From the NCBI GenBank assembly GCA_947034895.1, contig OX344762.1:75510981-75574980 (forward strand): a stretch of DNA of 64,000 nt. Direction: 5' to 3'. This document shows, piece by piece, positions 23,561-36,980 of the stretch. Position numbers and translations under genes: made by a program. Positions within the stretch are counted from its first letter, which is position 1; each line of letters starts with the position of its first letter. The DNA comes from Rhytidiadelphus loreus (lineage: Eukaryota; Streptophyta; Bryopsida; Hypnales; Hylocomiaceae). The notes beneath the pieces were generated by a model. That model did not search any database. It saw nothing but the letters and a program-made list of their open reading frames with translations, and had not been told where the DNA came from.

Positions 23561-24303
23561 AATTTCTAATCTTTATTTAGAAAATTGTACTAAAAATGCA
23601 TTCATGATAGTGAAATAGTAGCAAAAAAGAAATCATAATTTTTTTTCAATTGCAAAAAAATGTATATGCTACAAATATAGATCATATTTATGATTTATTA
23701 TCAAACTAAAATATTTTGGAATCAATTTTCCAAACATCCTGAGCTATTATTTTGAATTTGAAAACATGAATTATTTCCATTCATGATGCATTACAATCAT
23801 CTCTTTGATGAAAACCTCAAAATGGTGCCAAAAATACATCTCTCATGGCACATTATAGTGTTGTCTAATATTCCTTGGGTCGTTAGGGATGAAAAACTAA
23901 AAAAGAACCAGTTAGTTTTTTTGGAATGATTTGGTGAACTTCAAATTTAGCAAAATAAACTCATCAGCTTTCTTTACCACAAATTTTAGGTTTCTATGAA
24001 ATCTTACTCAATTTAGGATATATTGGATTCCATGTCATTTTTTCATCGAATTTTAGCTTTGTTCAATTTCAAGTTATGAGTCCCAGTATAAAATGAACTT
24101 AAATTAGACCTTCTTCTTCTCCTATCAAAATACACTTAAAACTTTGGTAATGGCTATTAGTCATTGCAATAATTTGTTCTACAATTAAAGGAGCAAATTA
24201 GTATAATTTACTGGCAAAATTAGAGTCACCACAAAAAAACTTGAAGAAATTAAAAGGAAAAGAATTGGTGATTTAAAATTGAGTGCATCCCTAGTATTCA
24301 CTA

Positions 24304-25020
24304 GGGTGATTGCAAGAAAGACCGAACGATTTTGGTAGCGTTTGGTCAAAAACTGTGTTTTTTCTGCCGAGTACTAGGAGTACTACAAATGGAGCAATCT
24401 CAACCGTTGATCTGGAAAATCAACGGCCAATAATACTTTTGAGTACTTTATAATACTGAAACAGTACTACTTAAAAAAAATGACAGTTTGTCACAGAAAG
24501 TAGATAAAACTAAGTATAAATTAATAAAAATTAGAAAATCATGAATAAAAAAAAACTAAAAATTGGCCATTTATAAAGACTTGATAGTGATTACATTTCA
24601 CCAAAAACTAGAAGTTGGAACCATCATAAATGTTTGGAGTGCTATGCGCAAGGGACCCCTATTTGCATGCATGTTGAGGACAAAAAATTGTGTTTTTTTG
24701 AATGCCCTTTGGTGGGCACATGCTCATCTAGTGTGGGAATAGCCCACAAAAAATTCAAGTGAACATCATAATTTTTGGATGCTCCACAGTACTAAAAAAC
24801 CCTAAATTGCAAAGTGTGACAAATTAGCTAAATTGACATTTAATTATAAAATTATTTTTCAAAATTTATGAAAAATAATGAATCTCATGATTTCTCAGTT
24901 AGCCATCTTCAATAAAAATTTCAAGTCCATCGGCTTCATTTTCCAAAAGTTATGATTGATGGCAACTTAGTCACTTCAATTTGTGACGCCAAATAGGACC
25001 GGTCTTTCTTGCAATCACCC
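24304..25020. mobile_element. Non-autonomous inverted-repeat element X, copy 1 (~717 bp)
   Basis: The first 20 bases, GGGTGATTGCAAGAAAGACC, recur as an exact reverse complement at 25001-25020. ACTA stands on both sides and may be the target duplication. The interior has no ORF but contains an internal hairpin (CCGTTGAT...ATCAACGG). A diverged second copy in opposite orientation is at 50921-52062; shared interior blocks include AAAGTGTGACAAATTAGC and GGGAATAG/CTATTCCC. A CACTA-type MITE abuts the right end. Confidence 0.75.
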
Positions 25021-25248
25021 ACTATAAGAAATTTGTGTTTTATGTGATGTTTTCATGATTTTAGGAGACAATTTTTTGTAGATCTTAAATAAAACAACTT
25101 GTGTTTTTATATCAACAATGATGTCCAATTTGAATGTTACACTGGACATTATTATTGGCGTAAAAACACAAGTTGTTTTATTCAACATCCACAAAACTTG
25201 TCTTTTAAATCATGAAAACGTCACATAAAACATAAGTTTCTTCTAGTG
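25020..25248. mobile_element. CACTA-type hairpin MITE (family C1, copy 1)
   Basis: Starts CACTATAAGAAATTTGTG; the reverse complement of the right end is CACTAGAAGAAACTTATG. The two halves pair over about 105 bp at roughly 85% identity (core AATAAAACAACTTGTGTT perfect), so a transcript would form one long hairpin. CACTA termini are the hallmark of the En/Spm (CMC) superfamily. No matching 3-bp target duplication is visible. It directly follows element X. Confidence 0.8.
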
Positions 25249-26179
25249 ATTCCACTAGAAAAAGGACACACTTTGGGCCCGAGGCTGGAATCAAAATCAC
25301 AAAAGCCCCCTCTAGTGTTGATTTCTCTTCCATTCATGCATAAGGATTGGGGGACTTGGCCGGTATCTAATGCCACGTGGCACCACCGAGGGCACCACTG
25401 TTGACATCTGGCATCAAATCTCTTGAGAAGTCTCTTGCCTTCTTGCGACAATTGTTGCAAAGGCTCAACCAAAAGACTAAGAGCTTCTTTTCAAGTTTTG
25501 AGCTTCTAGGATTTTTGAAAGTTTCTTTGCTTTTATATTTTCTTTGGCCAGTCTATTCTATGGTCATAGAATAGAGGCTTGGAAAGCACGGATTTTTGTT
25601 GCTAAGAAAATAATGATGGAAGATGATGATTTCGATGGATTTTAGAAATGCAAAATGGTAATTAGGAGGAATCAAATATGCCTGGGGTTGCAAGTGGGTC
25701 ATGACCCAAAGGCTCTCCAAATATTTTGAGAGATTGTTGAAAGATGTATGAATGTATGATGAAAGACTAGTTTATTAAGACCCCAATTTATAGTCCTAGT
25801 TTATTTAGATGCCGATATTGTGTGTGGAGGTCTTTGCTTTTTGACCATCATTGATAACAATAATTTTGTGCAAAAGGTGTATGCTTGCATATTATAGGGC
25901 TTGTCCCTACACAAAAAAAATCACAACAACATTTTGAATGTTGCCCTATAGCTTATGTGTGGATGCAGCAAATGTGTATTGTAGGACTAGTAAGAGTATG
26001 GCCATGAAGTCATTGAACCTTTTTTATGTGGTAGTGATTGAAGGCAAAGTTTGAAGCATACCATTTATATCAACCTCTTGATCCAATTTCAAGAAGCAAT
26101 TAGCCATTAATTGTTTCTCAAGCTGCATATTCAGCTCTTTTGCCTACATTCACTATGCATTCAAAAGAGGCTATCACTT

Positions 26180-26274
26180 CACTACTAGAAAACGCTGAAA
26201 TTTCAACACAACTCTGTTGATTCGGTCGCGTTGATCCGGTCACTATACAACCAAACTCTGTTGATCTAGTAGTG
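26180..26274. mobile_element. 95-bp CACTA-type mini-element with CTT target duplication
   Basis: Left end CACTACTAGAAAAC, right end GATCTAGTAGTG, which is inverted over the first nine bases. CTT directly flanks both ends (26177-26179 and 26275-26277), the 3-bp duplication expected of CACTA elements. The interior holds two copies of ACTCTGTTGAT. Confidence 0.75.
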
Positions 26275-29200
26275 CTTTTGGATTGTGATTCAGTAACCAA
26301 CCCCCTCTTGAAAAAAATCAAGAGTTGTTGATTTTTTTTTTTTTTAAATGCCGCCCCCAACTACCGTCGATTTCTTGAAAGATCACAAGCCATTGATGGC
26401 CATCAAATACAATCTACGTAGTTCAAGTATGGATAGAGGATACAATACACGATATGAATACACATACAAGGGATATGGACATAGATACAGAATACGATAT
26501 AGTCTATAGGTATAGAACACATGAAGGCTACATATATACATACATGGGATACTAATATGGATACGTGGAAGTTTGTCCCATATTGATTGTAGTGAGTTTG
26601 GTTTCTGAAAATTACAAGTAGCTGATGGGAGGGAGATTGTGGAGGGATTTAATTCATTTAATTAATTTTTGAAAATTGGAAGGAGAGGAGGGAATTATTA
26701 ATTAATTAATTAATTTTAATTTAAAAAAAATTGGATGCATAGTGATATAGTTTGTTACTATGCACCCAAAAGAGGCAGTCACTATGGGTGGAAGAACTAT
26801 CCCATTTTATGGTAGGAAGATTTTGTTGATAGGTTAGGAAAGGGGTCCATTATCCTATAGGCCATTGCCAATGAAGACCTCTACACATGCCATATTTTCT
26901 TTGGATTATCCAAGTCTAAAAATGATCTAAATGTACTTGATTGGTCTCCTTTGGTATATAACATGTTAACTAGTAACATGACATTGGACATGAATGGATG
27001 CTAGTACAATAGATACTATTCACTCACCAATGGCATCACAACAACATCATTTAGAATAAAATTGCTCCCCTCATTTGGAAATGACCTCTAATTTACCATT
27101 TCCTACAACCAACATGGTGTTGAAACCTTTGATTTACTACACTAGCATGAGCAAACCCATGGCTTCCTTCAACAAAAGAACCCACAAAATCCAACCCAAA
27201 CATCCATTCCATCCAAAACATCAAATGAACCCATACGTAGATTGGGAATATCAAATTGGCCAATAAAACCACTACTAGCACCAAGATTTGCAATAAAAAA
27301 AACCTTTGCAACTCGACCAATGTGACCCCTTCCAATATCCATTTCTACAAAATCCAACATATGTTGCCATGGGGTCTTTGGTTCAAGAACGGGTTTGCAC
27401 AAAAAGCTCAACAAACATCCAATTACAAGTTGTCGATCTAATCTAAGGCCCTCATATCAACCTTGCCCTTATTGTAGACAACACACTTATGTACCGGGTA
27501 CCCCTTCCGATTCAGTCATTCGCCTCTTTCCAAACTCTTGTATAAATTAGTCATAGACCTTTTCGGTGGAGGAGTATTTGGAATTGGATTCCACTCGTAT
27601 GCAATGAGCGAGAGTTACTTTAGAGTCATGTTCGATTTTTGTCAAATTCATGTCAAAGTCACATTAGAGTCATTAGAAGTTGTGATGGAATCTTTGCACA
27701 ATTCAAATGGATTGATACATGGCAAGTCATTCCATAGTCATTCTAAAGTGACTTGAATTTAGGGTTTAGATCACACTCCAAAGTCATTCAGAATGCCACA
27801 ATGATACACCATAAAAAATACACCATAGATCATAGACAATACATCATATTTGGCATACATGTTGCATGGCTATCAAAGTCACTTAGTATATGAATAGGAA
27901 GAGATGAAATGACAAGCACTTTATATCAGTGGGGTAGTAGGAGGCAAGACAAACCATGTGGGATATGTGAAACGCAGGAATAATTGTGTTTCAAGTAATA
28001 CTTTAGACTTCATTGAGGCATATTAGATTAAATTTCTTCAAAAAACTGTGAACTTATAAAAGTTGGAAAATCAATCTCACTTTCATCTCCAAAAATTTGT
28101 TTTAGATTTCAAACCTCAAATCAAAAATTATAGAGAAATTTGCATACAAAGCAATGTTTAAGGAGGTTGTGCACATTTTAGTTGTTTTTAGAGTAAATTA
28201 CTGTTATGCGACTTCAAGATCACTAAGTTTGAGTCATTCTGAAGTCATACCATGTGATTGCACCTACCTCTATCATATTTGCTTTAATCGAGAAGATGAG
28301 AACTATTTGTTTGCTTTGTTTGGCTTTAGGATTTTGTCACTAGGAAATAAAAGAAGCTATTAAAGGGCTATGAGTTCCCGATTGTAGAGAACTCTAACAA
28401 CAATTTATTTATAAAAAATTTAATTGTAAAAAAAAATGCCAACAAACTGGTGCGCTTCTTTAAGGTGAAACAAATCCCAAAAGTAGTTGAAAAAACATTG
28501 AAATAATTGAAATAATTTTTTTTATTGAGATGAATTCGTAAGTATAATGTAATCTAATGTGGTAGGAGGGCGACCACATCAAACTATTTATTTCTTTTAA
28601 TTTTTTAATTATTATTATAATTAATTATTATTTAAGTATCATTTAAGTATTTTTAAAGTATTTTTTAATTTTTAAAAAAAATCTGTTAATTTATTAATAC
28701 TATAATATTAATTTTTTTAATATATTGGCCACTGTTCATGAACAATAGCTAGTTCCATTCAAAACTCTATTGTTTTATTCTCTTCATAGTCGCAATCTTT
28801 CTACTTTCTATCTTTATCTTTTTTCACAGGAAGTCGTAACTTCCCTGAAGTAACCGGCATGTTTCCTTGTAGTCATTCTTTAGTCGCAAAGGAGTGTCGC
28901 GAAGTCACAATATATGACAGTCTCATAGTCCTTAGCGACTATAGCCTCTATGTAGGAATTCACTGTGTCCACGTTTACAGTTTCATGATGCAGCTAACAA
29001 AATACAACAGATGAAGGTTTCTACTTCTAAAGTCCTCATTTGGAAGTCGCATTCTTAACTACAATATGACTCTCGTACTGTGGTTCTTGTAGTAGTGGTG
29101 CAATTAGGAAGACTAAGTCATTCTTTAGTCGTTCCAAACAGTCAATCATTCTTTTGCAGTCGCATTTGTGCCCATTTTTTTGTAGTGCTTCCGCCTTAAT

Positions 29201-30217
29201 CCCCTTGTCCAAATCTATAGTACTAATCCACATTGAAGTCAAATCTTTCCTTTTCTTCATAGCCCTCTTTGTTGAAGTATTGTTGATGTCATTCTCAATG
29301 CATCTATTGTTCTATTTCAATAGACTTCTTCCATTGAAGTTCTTGTTGCGTCTCTTCCACGTGGATAGCCTCTAACTCCGATCCTTCACCTCTTATTCTT
29401 TGGTTGTTTAGGCTTTTAAAATTGTATTATGTACCTATCTTACGTCTAATTTCTCCAATTTTTCTTGTTGGTTGAAATGCAAATAGGAGAAAGCTATAAA
29501 TGTGATGGCGCTTAATTCTAAAGTCACCACAAGGAAGAACATGTTTTGCTTAGCTAGCTAATAAATTTTCCTTCCTCATTGTCACGGTCACGAGCCTTTG
29601 AATAGTAGTTGCTTAGACATAAGAACCCCCTAAGTTGTATAAGTTTTGCAACTATAGTCCTAATAAACCTTTCCTAAAAAAACTAGATTGTCATCTCACA
29701 TTGTTTGTGTGGTCTAGTCTTCAAGGACGTTAATAAATTCAAGAACCCCATCCACAAAGATTTGAATAGAATTTGAAGCAGCCTTTCTCTTAATAGGCAT
29801 GGCCAATTTCTTATTTTTCCAACCATCCTACCAATGAGGATAATCTTTGATAAGTAACCAACAATGTTTGAAATTGAAATTGAAATTGAAATTATTTGAT
29901 TGCTTGGAACTATACAACTCTTTATCCATTCAGAACAATCTACACTTATCTAGGTAGGTTCTAACCTCAAAATTTGGTTGTGAATTAAAATAAACTTCAC
30001 CACATCATGTTTTATTTGCCTACATTTGTTTCTGACAATCTATAAGGTCTAAATCCTACTAGCCTAAGTGGATCATATTGTGCAAAATACGATTCCCGAA
30101 AGCATAGAACTTCTATTGGTTACCAAAGATGGAATCTTAACTTACAACAAGTATGCTGCAACAAAAATTTAGTTCTTGTTCTTGTACTATTTTTTGCCAT
30201 TCAAAGAGCGAGACCTC
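26275..30217. other. AT-rich intergenic DNA without a supported gene
   Basis: Contains simple repeats (TTAATTAA runs near 26693-26718) and several 60-90 codon ORFs. Two zones look slightly protein-like: minus strand 27093-27414 and minus strand 29036-29260. Both have no start context, no splice structure and no family I recognise. Confidence 0.35.
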
Positions 30218-30400
30218 CACTATAAGAAACCCCGTGTTATTGTAACACAATTTTAGGTGGCATCTACCTATATTTATGTCAACAACAACATCAAACTTAC
30301 AACATAATATCAAGATGTTACATTCAACATTATTATTGATATAAATATAGGTAGATGCCACCTAAAATTTCATCACTAAAATACGGGTTTTTTATTGCGC
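30218..30400. mobile_element. CACTA-type hairpin MITE (family C1, copy 2, right end decayed)
   Basis: Starts CACTATAAGAAACCCCGTG and folds back on itself: TTTTAGGTGGCATCTACCTA is present in both arms in inverted orientation, followed in both by TATTTAT. The right terminus is degenerate (AATAAAAAACCCGT in reverse complement) and has lost the CACTA end. The centre ACATTATTATTG is shared with the copy at 25020-25248. Confidence 0.75.
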
Positions 30401-33400
30401 TCGCAACAACACTTATTGCATTAATAACATGCACTCTCGGGGGGGTCACTTAGAGTGTCCATTAGAAACTACGTGTGAACAAAACTTTGGCCCTTTATAT
30501 ACTTTTTGAATTTTAAATATAAATAAATATGAATAGAATTTCCTACTTTGAAAGTTTATGTTTTGAATTATTGATATTTCTATTTGTTAATAATAATTAG
30601 TTACAAATTTTTGAAATAAAAAGATACACTGTAGAACTGAAAAATAACTTTTACACCCCTATATTATTTATATAAGAAAAAATTGTCTAAAAAATTATTT
30701 TAAAAATCCTAAAAATAATTTTGTATTGAAAGCTCATTTTGAGTTGAATATTGATTCAATGGTCACCTAAATGTGTTCTCTATAATTATTTGAGTTGAAA
30801 AACATGTCATCTTAGTTCATTTTCAACCTCTTCTAGAAATTATTTCATATTTTATTTGAGTTGGAAATTTTAGCAATAGAAACCTATAGTCATTATTCAA
30901 CGATGGTCAAAATTTTAGGTTGAAATTATAGTTGATTAGAAACCAATTGTTTGCATGTGGTTTGTTGTAGTAGAACTAAGTGCATCCCCCGAGCGTGCAC
31001 TCTATCTTCACAGTCACCTTCGCACTCACCATTATCAATTACAACTCAACACTCAACACCTTCGCCCGAATTTCCCGCTCACTACTATATTGCACAGAAT
31101 CCTTGTACCTTCAATCCCAATCTAGGCCTCTTAAGAAGATTGCCACCATCTTCAAAGTGCTCACCACGTATGCCTTCAAAGCTAAAACCACCCCTTCAAT
31201 GTCTTGCAATCCAACACTCTTGCATGGACTAGGGTCACCATTGCCATGAATTGGCCATGGTCTACACCTCACCCCCTTCTTGCATTGTTATCTGACCATT
31301 ATTCATTCCATACATTCCAACAACAAGGGTGATGACAAGAAATAATATACTCCCTCCATTCCAAAATTCTTCCTGTTGGCATGGATTTGTTGTCTCTAAA
31401 AGATCTTCATGGTGTGATATGGAAAGAAGGGCCCAAAAATGAGAATTATATATTACTTTACTATAGATTGGCAATTTATTTTAAGACCCAAGTCCAAATT
31501 AGCCCCATCCCCTCCCAATCAAAACCCAACTACTTTCCAAAACCTGATGTGCTTTCCAGGTATCCACTAATTGATTAGACCCTAGCTACATGCCAACATT
31601 CTGATTGACCAAGGATAGTCCATTAGCACAAGAATAATGACAAGGCAAGACATTACAAAAAAGACAGGTGGGAACTTCACCACATTGGCTAAATCAATGG
31701 CCTTCAGTGCTTCTTGATAAGGCCCCCTAAATCCTACCTTTTAGTGTTCCAAAACTACATGTCAAAAACTAATCCATAACTAAGATTTCTAGACAATAGG
31801 AGAGTATTGAATTCTATTTACAGGTCAAAAGAGATTTTTTAAATTATTAATTTCAACCTTTATCTGGAACATTTTGTCTAATAAGAAGATGATTTTGACA
31901 CAGAAGGAGTATATAAAAACAAAGCCCAACTACAATTTGAGCAAGACCGGCACGATGGAAGGCATGTTTTGTGAGGTGCCCGGCCAAGTTTCATCCGGTG
32001 CCGTGTCCACAATAGAGGTTGGGAAAGTAGACTGGGTATGCCACCCCACGGGACATGCCGGTTAACCACTAGGAATGTTCTTAAGAGAGCCAACCCATTT
32101 TTGACCACTTAAGCAATTACACATATTTGAAAGCGTGGGGATTCTTGAATGGAGAAATTTTCCCATGTACAAAAATAGAGTTTAGAAGGATTCCCTAATT
32201 TTTTCAGATTTTTTTTTGTCAAAACATAATTACCATGAATTCTTTAGCTGAAGATTCTGTTCAACCCATGCTAGTCATATAGGTCTTCTTATTTCCGACC
32301 AAAGACTGGTTGCAATATTGAGAGACTTGTAGCCAATCATAATGCGCCACAACTGCACCGGGAACTGCGCCATAACTGATCTCTACTGCATGAAAAGAAA
32401 GCACCCTACACTACCCACAAGGGGGGCGATCAGGAATGGGTTGGCTCCCATATTATAAACTTTTCACCCTGGCAACTGCTGAAGTGCCATTTTATGCCAA
32501 TTTCATCATTCAAGTTGCAGTGAGTGAGTGGGACTCCCACAAGCCCACAATCACACCATCAATCAATGTCCAAATTAGCATGGATTGGCCCAAATCACTA
32601 CTGTACCTAACTTATGTGGTGTGTCAATTTTTTTATTTTTTTATTTTTTTTTAAATTCACTTTTGGGTGAAAGCACATGGAGATCTGACTCGCACAACCC
32701 AGAATCCTGAAAGGGCTGGAACTCCATCTGGAAGATCAATTGATTCGTGGTGAGTTACAATATGATACCACATGACGAGGTTGTTTCGGAGGTTGGGATG
32801 ATGATTTTGTCAGGATTCCTTGAAACTTTCATGAAAGTTCTTTCAGTTCCGGAAGCTTCCTGGAATGGAAGCTCTGGTCAAAAAGTCGCACATGGATGAT
32901 TTTCAAGAGTAATGCACAAAAGAGAGGTGCACCTAAGTATTGGTCCAAAAATCAGATCATTTTTGGCAAAAGTACTTTGGTGATAGGTCTTCTGCTTTTA
33001 GATTTGAAGTTTAACTTTTAACTTTTAATGGACGCTTGAGGCCAAAAAATGGTCGATGGATGACTTCATTGTAGAAATAAAGAATGCACCTACTGGTTCA
33101 ATAATGCAAGCATTTTGGTGATTAACTTGATTAAGAGGACTGCGTCCGTTGAGGGTTATAGGATGTCCCAACTGTTTTTGTCCAATGAATGCCATAGAAT
33201 CCTTCTTCGTAGGACAAAACTACAACTAGTCATCTTTGGAATCTTGTTGTAAACAGGGGAGGTCTCCTATAGTAGATTGACTTCCAATGAGTGTTTTTTC
33301 CTTTCTTTTAAGCCAATGATTCACACGGTATCCAAAGGGATGATTTCCATAGTCATTGGTCCATCCTTTAAAGGATAATACCCTATGTGTCATCCAAACC

Positions 33401-33531
33401 CAAGAACACTTTATCAGAGAATAAAATACGATTTGTAGTGGTAACACTTTAATTGCAATCTATTGCATGTCAATCCTATGGACAAATTCTTTAATATTGA
33501 ATTTGAGAATTGGCATGCACAAATTTTGTAT
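30401..33531. other. Intergenic DNA without a supported gene
   Basis: AT-rich, with a somewhat richer patch at 30950-31260 whose two overlapping plus-strand ORFs look compositional. About 32893-33000 and 33045-33130 each resemble, in part, the reverse complement of 52365-52480 (shared ATTGGTCCAAAAATCA and GGATGA-TT), so part of this is dispersed repeat. Confidence 0.35.
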
Positions 33532-33785
33532 TTTAACCCCTCAATGCCCTTAGGGACAAAAAGCGTCCCCACAATCTAGAAGTTCAATTTGAAGTGTTGT
33601 AACTTTTGCATTTGATGCCTGAATTTAATAAAACTTGTTGTAGGAAATCTATGCTCTTTCTTCTAGTTTGTGTGGTAAAATTTCTAGATCAATTAAAGAC
33701 ATATCAAATTTTTTAAAGTCATTTGAAGTTTAGGGGTTCAATTCGAGTTCACCGAACTGCATTTTGATGGCTACAACTTCAAAGG
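33532..33785 (+). repeat. Dispersed repeat R1, copy 2
   Basis: Starts TTAACCCCTCAATGCCC, that is TTAA followed by CCC, and runs parallel to 23297-23560. A possible, diverged right end (inverted CCTAAACTCTTAAATGTCC) lies near 34490-34515, but the link is weak. Confidence 0.65.
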
Positions 33786-34997
33786 CTTGTATCTCCTTCA
33801 TCCAATGTTTGTTTTCCAAAAAAATTGAAAGATTATATTTTCCTTGAAGTTTAGTTATTTGGGTAAATTTTTCATGTCAATCCAAGTTATTTTGAATGTT
33901 TGGGAGCAATTCAAAGTTCAAATGCCACACAATTTTGGATTACAATGAACTCTGGCAAATTGTTTCTTCTTCATATGGTGTTTATTTCTTCTTCTTTTTT
34001 GAAAATTTGCACATACTAGCCTATTTTTTTTAGTTAAAATTTCATATGAATATAAGGAGTTATGATTGTTTAAAAAGCATTTTAGAAGAAGGAGGTTACA
34101 AGCCTTACATGTGTTTTTTGCAACTCTTTTTGCTATTTTTTGACATTTCAAAGCCATTTTGCAAACAGAGTGAGTCATTAGAATGATATTTTCTTTTACC
34201 AATGTGTTTTTATTCTTATTTTGAAGCACTTTGTAGTTTAAAGTTTTTTCATTTGAGTAGAATTAAAAATCAAATTTCACCTCCAATTGTATTGTTAGGA
34301 AAATTTTAGCATCCTTTTTCAACAATAGAACATTATAGTCTTGCAATCTATGTGGCCAACTCATTCCAAATTTGATTCATGTCATCTACAACATCTACAC
34401 AATAAGAATGTACGGTTGAGATTTCTATACTTAGTGACATTTAAACCTATAACACTTCAGAAGCAATGATGTTTTTAAACCCAAAAGGCCTTGGACATTT
34501 AAGAGTTTAGGTAATTGCACCTAATATAGTCAAATTAAGCGTTTGTGCATGGTTCATGGTTTATAAAATTGTCTAAATTTTTGTTGGATTTTGATAGGAG
34601 GCAAAAGGGAATTTGAGATTTTCTTGCCATGCATATTTTAGACAATGTATGAATAAACAATGGATTTTCAAGATGCTAAAAATAGATGTATCCCAAATCC
34701 TTAGGCTCTCATGTTCAAAATGTTCACATTTAATGTAAAAATCTAGATGGGATTGTTTTGCAAATAGGTCACAATCATGTGTATTTAACTTGGCTAAATG
34801 TGAAATTATTAAAATGTTATGAACAAATTACACACCTCTTCCTAATATTGATCATACTTTATTGCCAGATGATGTGACTTCTAGCAAATTTTATAAAAGG
34901 ATTATCAATATTTGTATGCTAAATAAGATTTAGTTGTAGCAACCAATCTAGTAGTAGCTTATTGTCCAAACACTCAAAATGGATGAAGTACATTAAA

Positions 34998-35240
34998 GTA
35001 TATTGAAGAGGAAATTTTTGTTCATTTTATAGGGATGTGACTAGCATGGTCAGTGAGTGCTTCATGATTTTTGTGCAAGGTTCTAGAATAATTCACATAG
35101 AGACAAGAAGAAAAAATGAAATTTGAAAAAATGAAGATCATATAAAGATTTTTTTCTAGCCATTATTTATTTTGCCAAAACATCTCAAAATCTACTATTC
35201 TTCTTTCTCCTATTAGTCTCTTATAGGAGTTAAGTTGTCT
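34998..35240 (+). repeat. Dispersed repeat R2, copy 1
   Basis: Similar in the same orientation to 46569-46860: shared GTATATTGAAGAGGAA-like start, ATGTGACTAGC, GTGCTTCATGAT and a common tail with CTCTTA. Read in one frame both copies have partly conserved residues (DVTS, CFM), so the family may be derived from a coding sequence, but both are full of stops. Confidence 0.55.
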
Positions 35241-35745
35241 AATTCTTTGCCGGCTATTGTTAACATGTCTAAAAAACTTCCAAATTCTCTTCTCATGCAT
35301 TTCTGGAACATTGTAGGAATAAACTATTAATGTTTATTATAAGCTATTGATAAAAAAATATATATCCAAAATTGATCATAAGGCTCTTGTGTACAAAGAC
35401 TGTACATTCCAGGACAAAATTCATAGAATTTGGTTTATGAAACAACTTACAATTAGGTGCAGCTACCTTACTTCTTGTTATTTATGAACAAATTTGTTCT
35501 ATCACTTTGATATTGTTGGGATTCCTTTTTATTCAAGTTTTAATGACAACAAGAATCACCCAATTACAACATAAGTCAAAAGGATATTATTTTTCTCAAT
35601 TTGTTGAAGTAATGGGATTGATATCCTTTTGAAGTGGCACTGAGAGTAACACGATATTTTACATATCTACAATGCATAAAGATTAGTCAATTGACATCTT
35701 GAATGTAAATGATTAAGTTAGTCTTAGATTTTTGGAGAAGCCATA

Positions 35746-35905
35746 AGGTAACTTAGCCTATGACAAGTCAAGTTTGGAGTAGCCTAAATAATGGAATTCA
35801 AAATATGCATGTGGAGTACATTTCACAAGACACATGTACATCTGAAGAATTTATGGGCTTGCATTACGTTTGTCCAAACTAAACCTGTCATAGGTTGAAT
35901 TGCCT
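35746..35905. mobile_element. 160-bp inverted-repeat MITE flanked by TA (family M1, copy 2)
   Basis: Left end AGGTAACTTAGCCTATGA and inverted right end AGGCAATTCAACCTATGA, each bordered by TA. Inverted relative to the copy at 8501-8630 but with the same centre (ACATGTACATCTGAAGAA, GGGCTTGCATTA). Confidence 0.8.
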
Positions 35906-36586
35906 TACTGTAGCAAACAGATATTGCCAACACTATTTAAGAATGTTATGTGTATCTCTATCCACAAACATTATGTAAGAGTATCCTTCATCAAGAATAT
36001 TTTTGTAACAATGATGTTCTGCGGAGTTGTATTATTAGAAGAAACACTAGTAGAAACATGGTCCATGTAAACTAAGCTTTAAGATCGGTTCTTTGTCTAG
36101 TTTGTCATTTTGGAAACTATTCTCTAATTTTGTGTAGATTTAATCACCAAACACCACCCATTCATTTTCAAAGTAAGATACATTGTTTTATGTAGATGAA
36201 TGTGTATATAATTCTACAAGCCAATAACCTCTCTAAAGTGATATTATTCCTTCTAGTTTGGCCTGAACACATTGAAGATGTACAAAATAAGTAGAAAAAG
36301 AAAAGCAACTTTCATTGAGTTTGGAATCTAGATGTCACTCTAGTCGTGAATGAGACTTTAGTCCAAGAGCACCTCGAAATTGTAGCCCACTTGAAAAATC
36401 TTCAAATGTCATTGATGCCACAATCCCTCTTTAAAGCATTAACCTCTCTAATGTAATATTCTCCTTTGGTCTTGAAGCTACTACTTTATGAAAGTTCTAC
36501 TATATTTGTAGATATGTAGAAAAATAAGTGAATTTTTATCTATAGTGCTACTTGAGAAAAGACCAATGTTTTTTTTTTGGAACAAT

Positions 36587-36980
36587 GCCTACCACGAACC
36601 TTCACAACACTAGCGCAATTCTAAAGGGTTGGAGTCTAAGAGTGCAAAATTCCACCAACAGAAAATACTACAGAAAGGATACCGGCTACCACAAGCCTTC
36701 ACAACATTGGTTCAATTCGAGAGGGCTAGAGTCTTAAAGTGTGAAAATTTGCCCTCAAAAAACACTACAAAAAAGACACTGGCTACCACAAGCCTTCACA
36801 ACATTGGTGCAATTCTAGAGGGCTAGAGTTTTAAGAGTGTGAAAATTTGCCCTCAAAAAACACACTACGAAAAGAACAGCCTAGGCTACCACAAGCCTTC
36901 ACAACATTGGCACAATTCCAGATGCGAGAGTCTCAGAGTACAAAATTTCGCCCACAAAAAACACTATGCAATGGAAACCG
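36587..36980 (+). repeat. Tandem array, four units of 97-103 bp
   Basis: GGCTACCACAAGCCTTCACA or a close variant starts units at 36587, 36684, 36781 and 36884; each continues with ACATTGG-CAATTC, GAGGGCTAGAGT and AAACACTAC. Spacing is 97, 97 and 103 bp. Since these are not multiples of three and the frame shifts between units, the short ORFs across the array are by-products. Confidence 0.85.
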
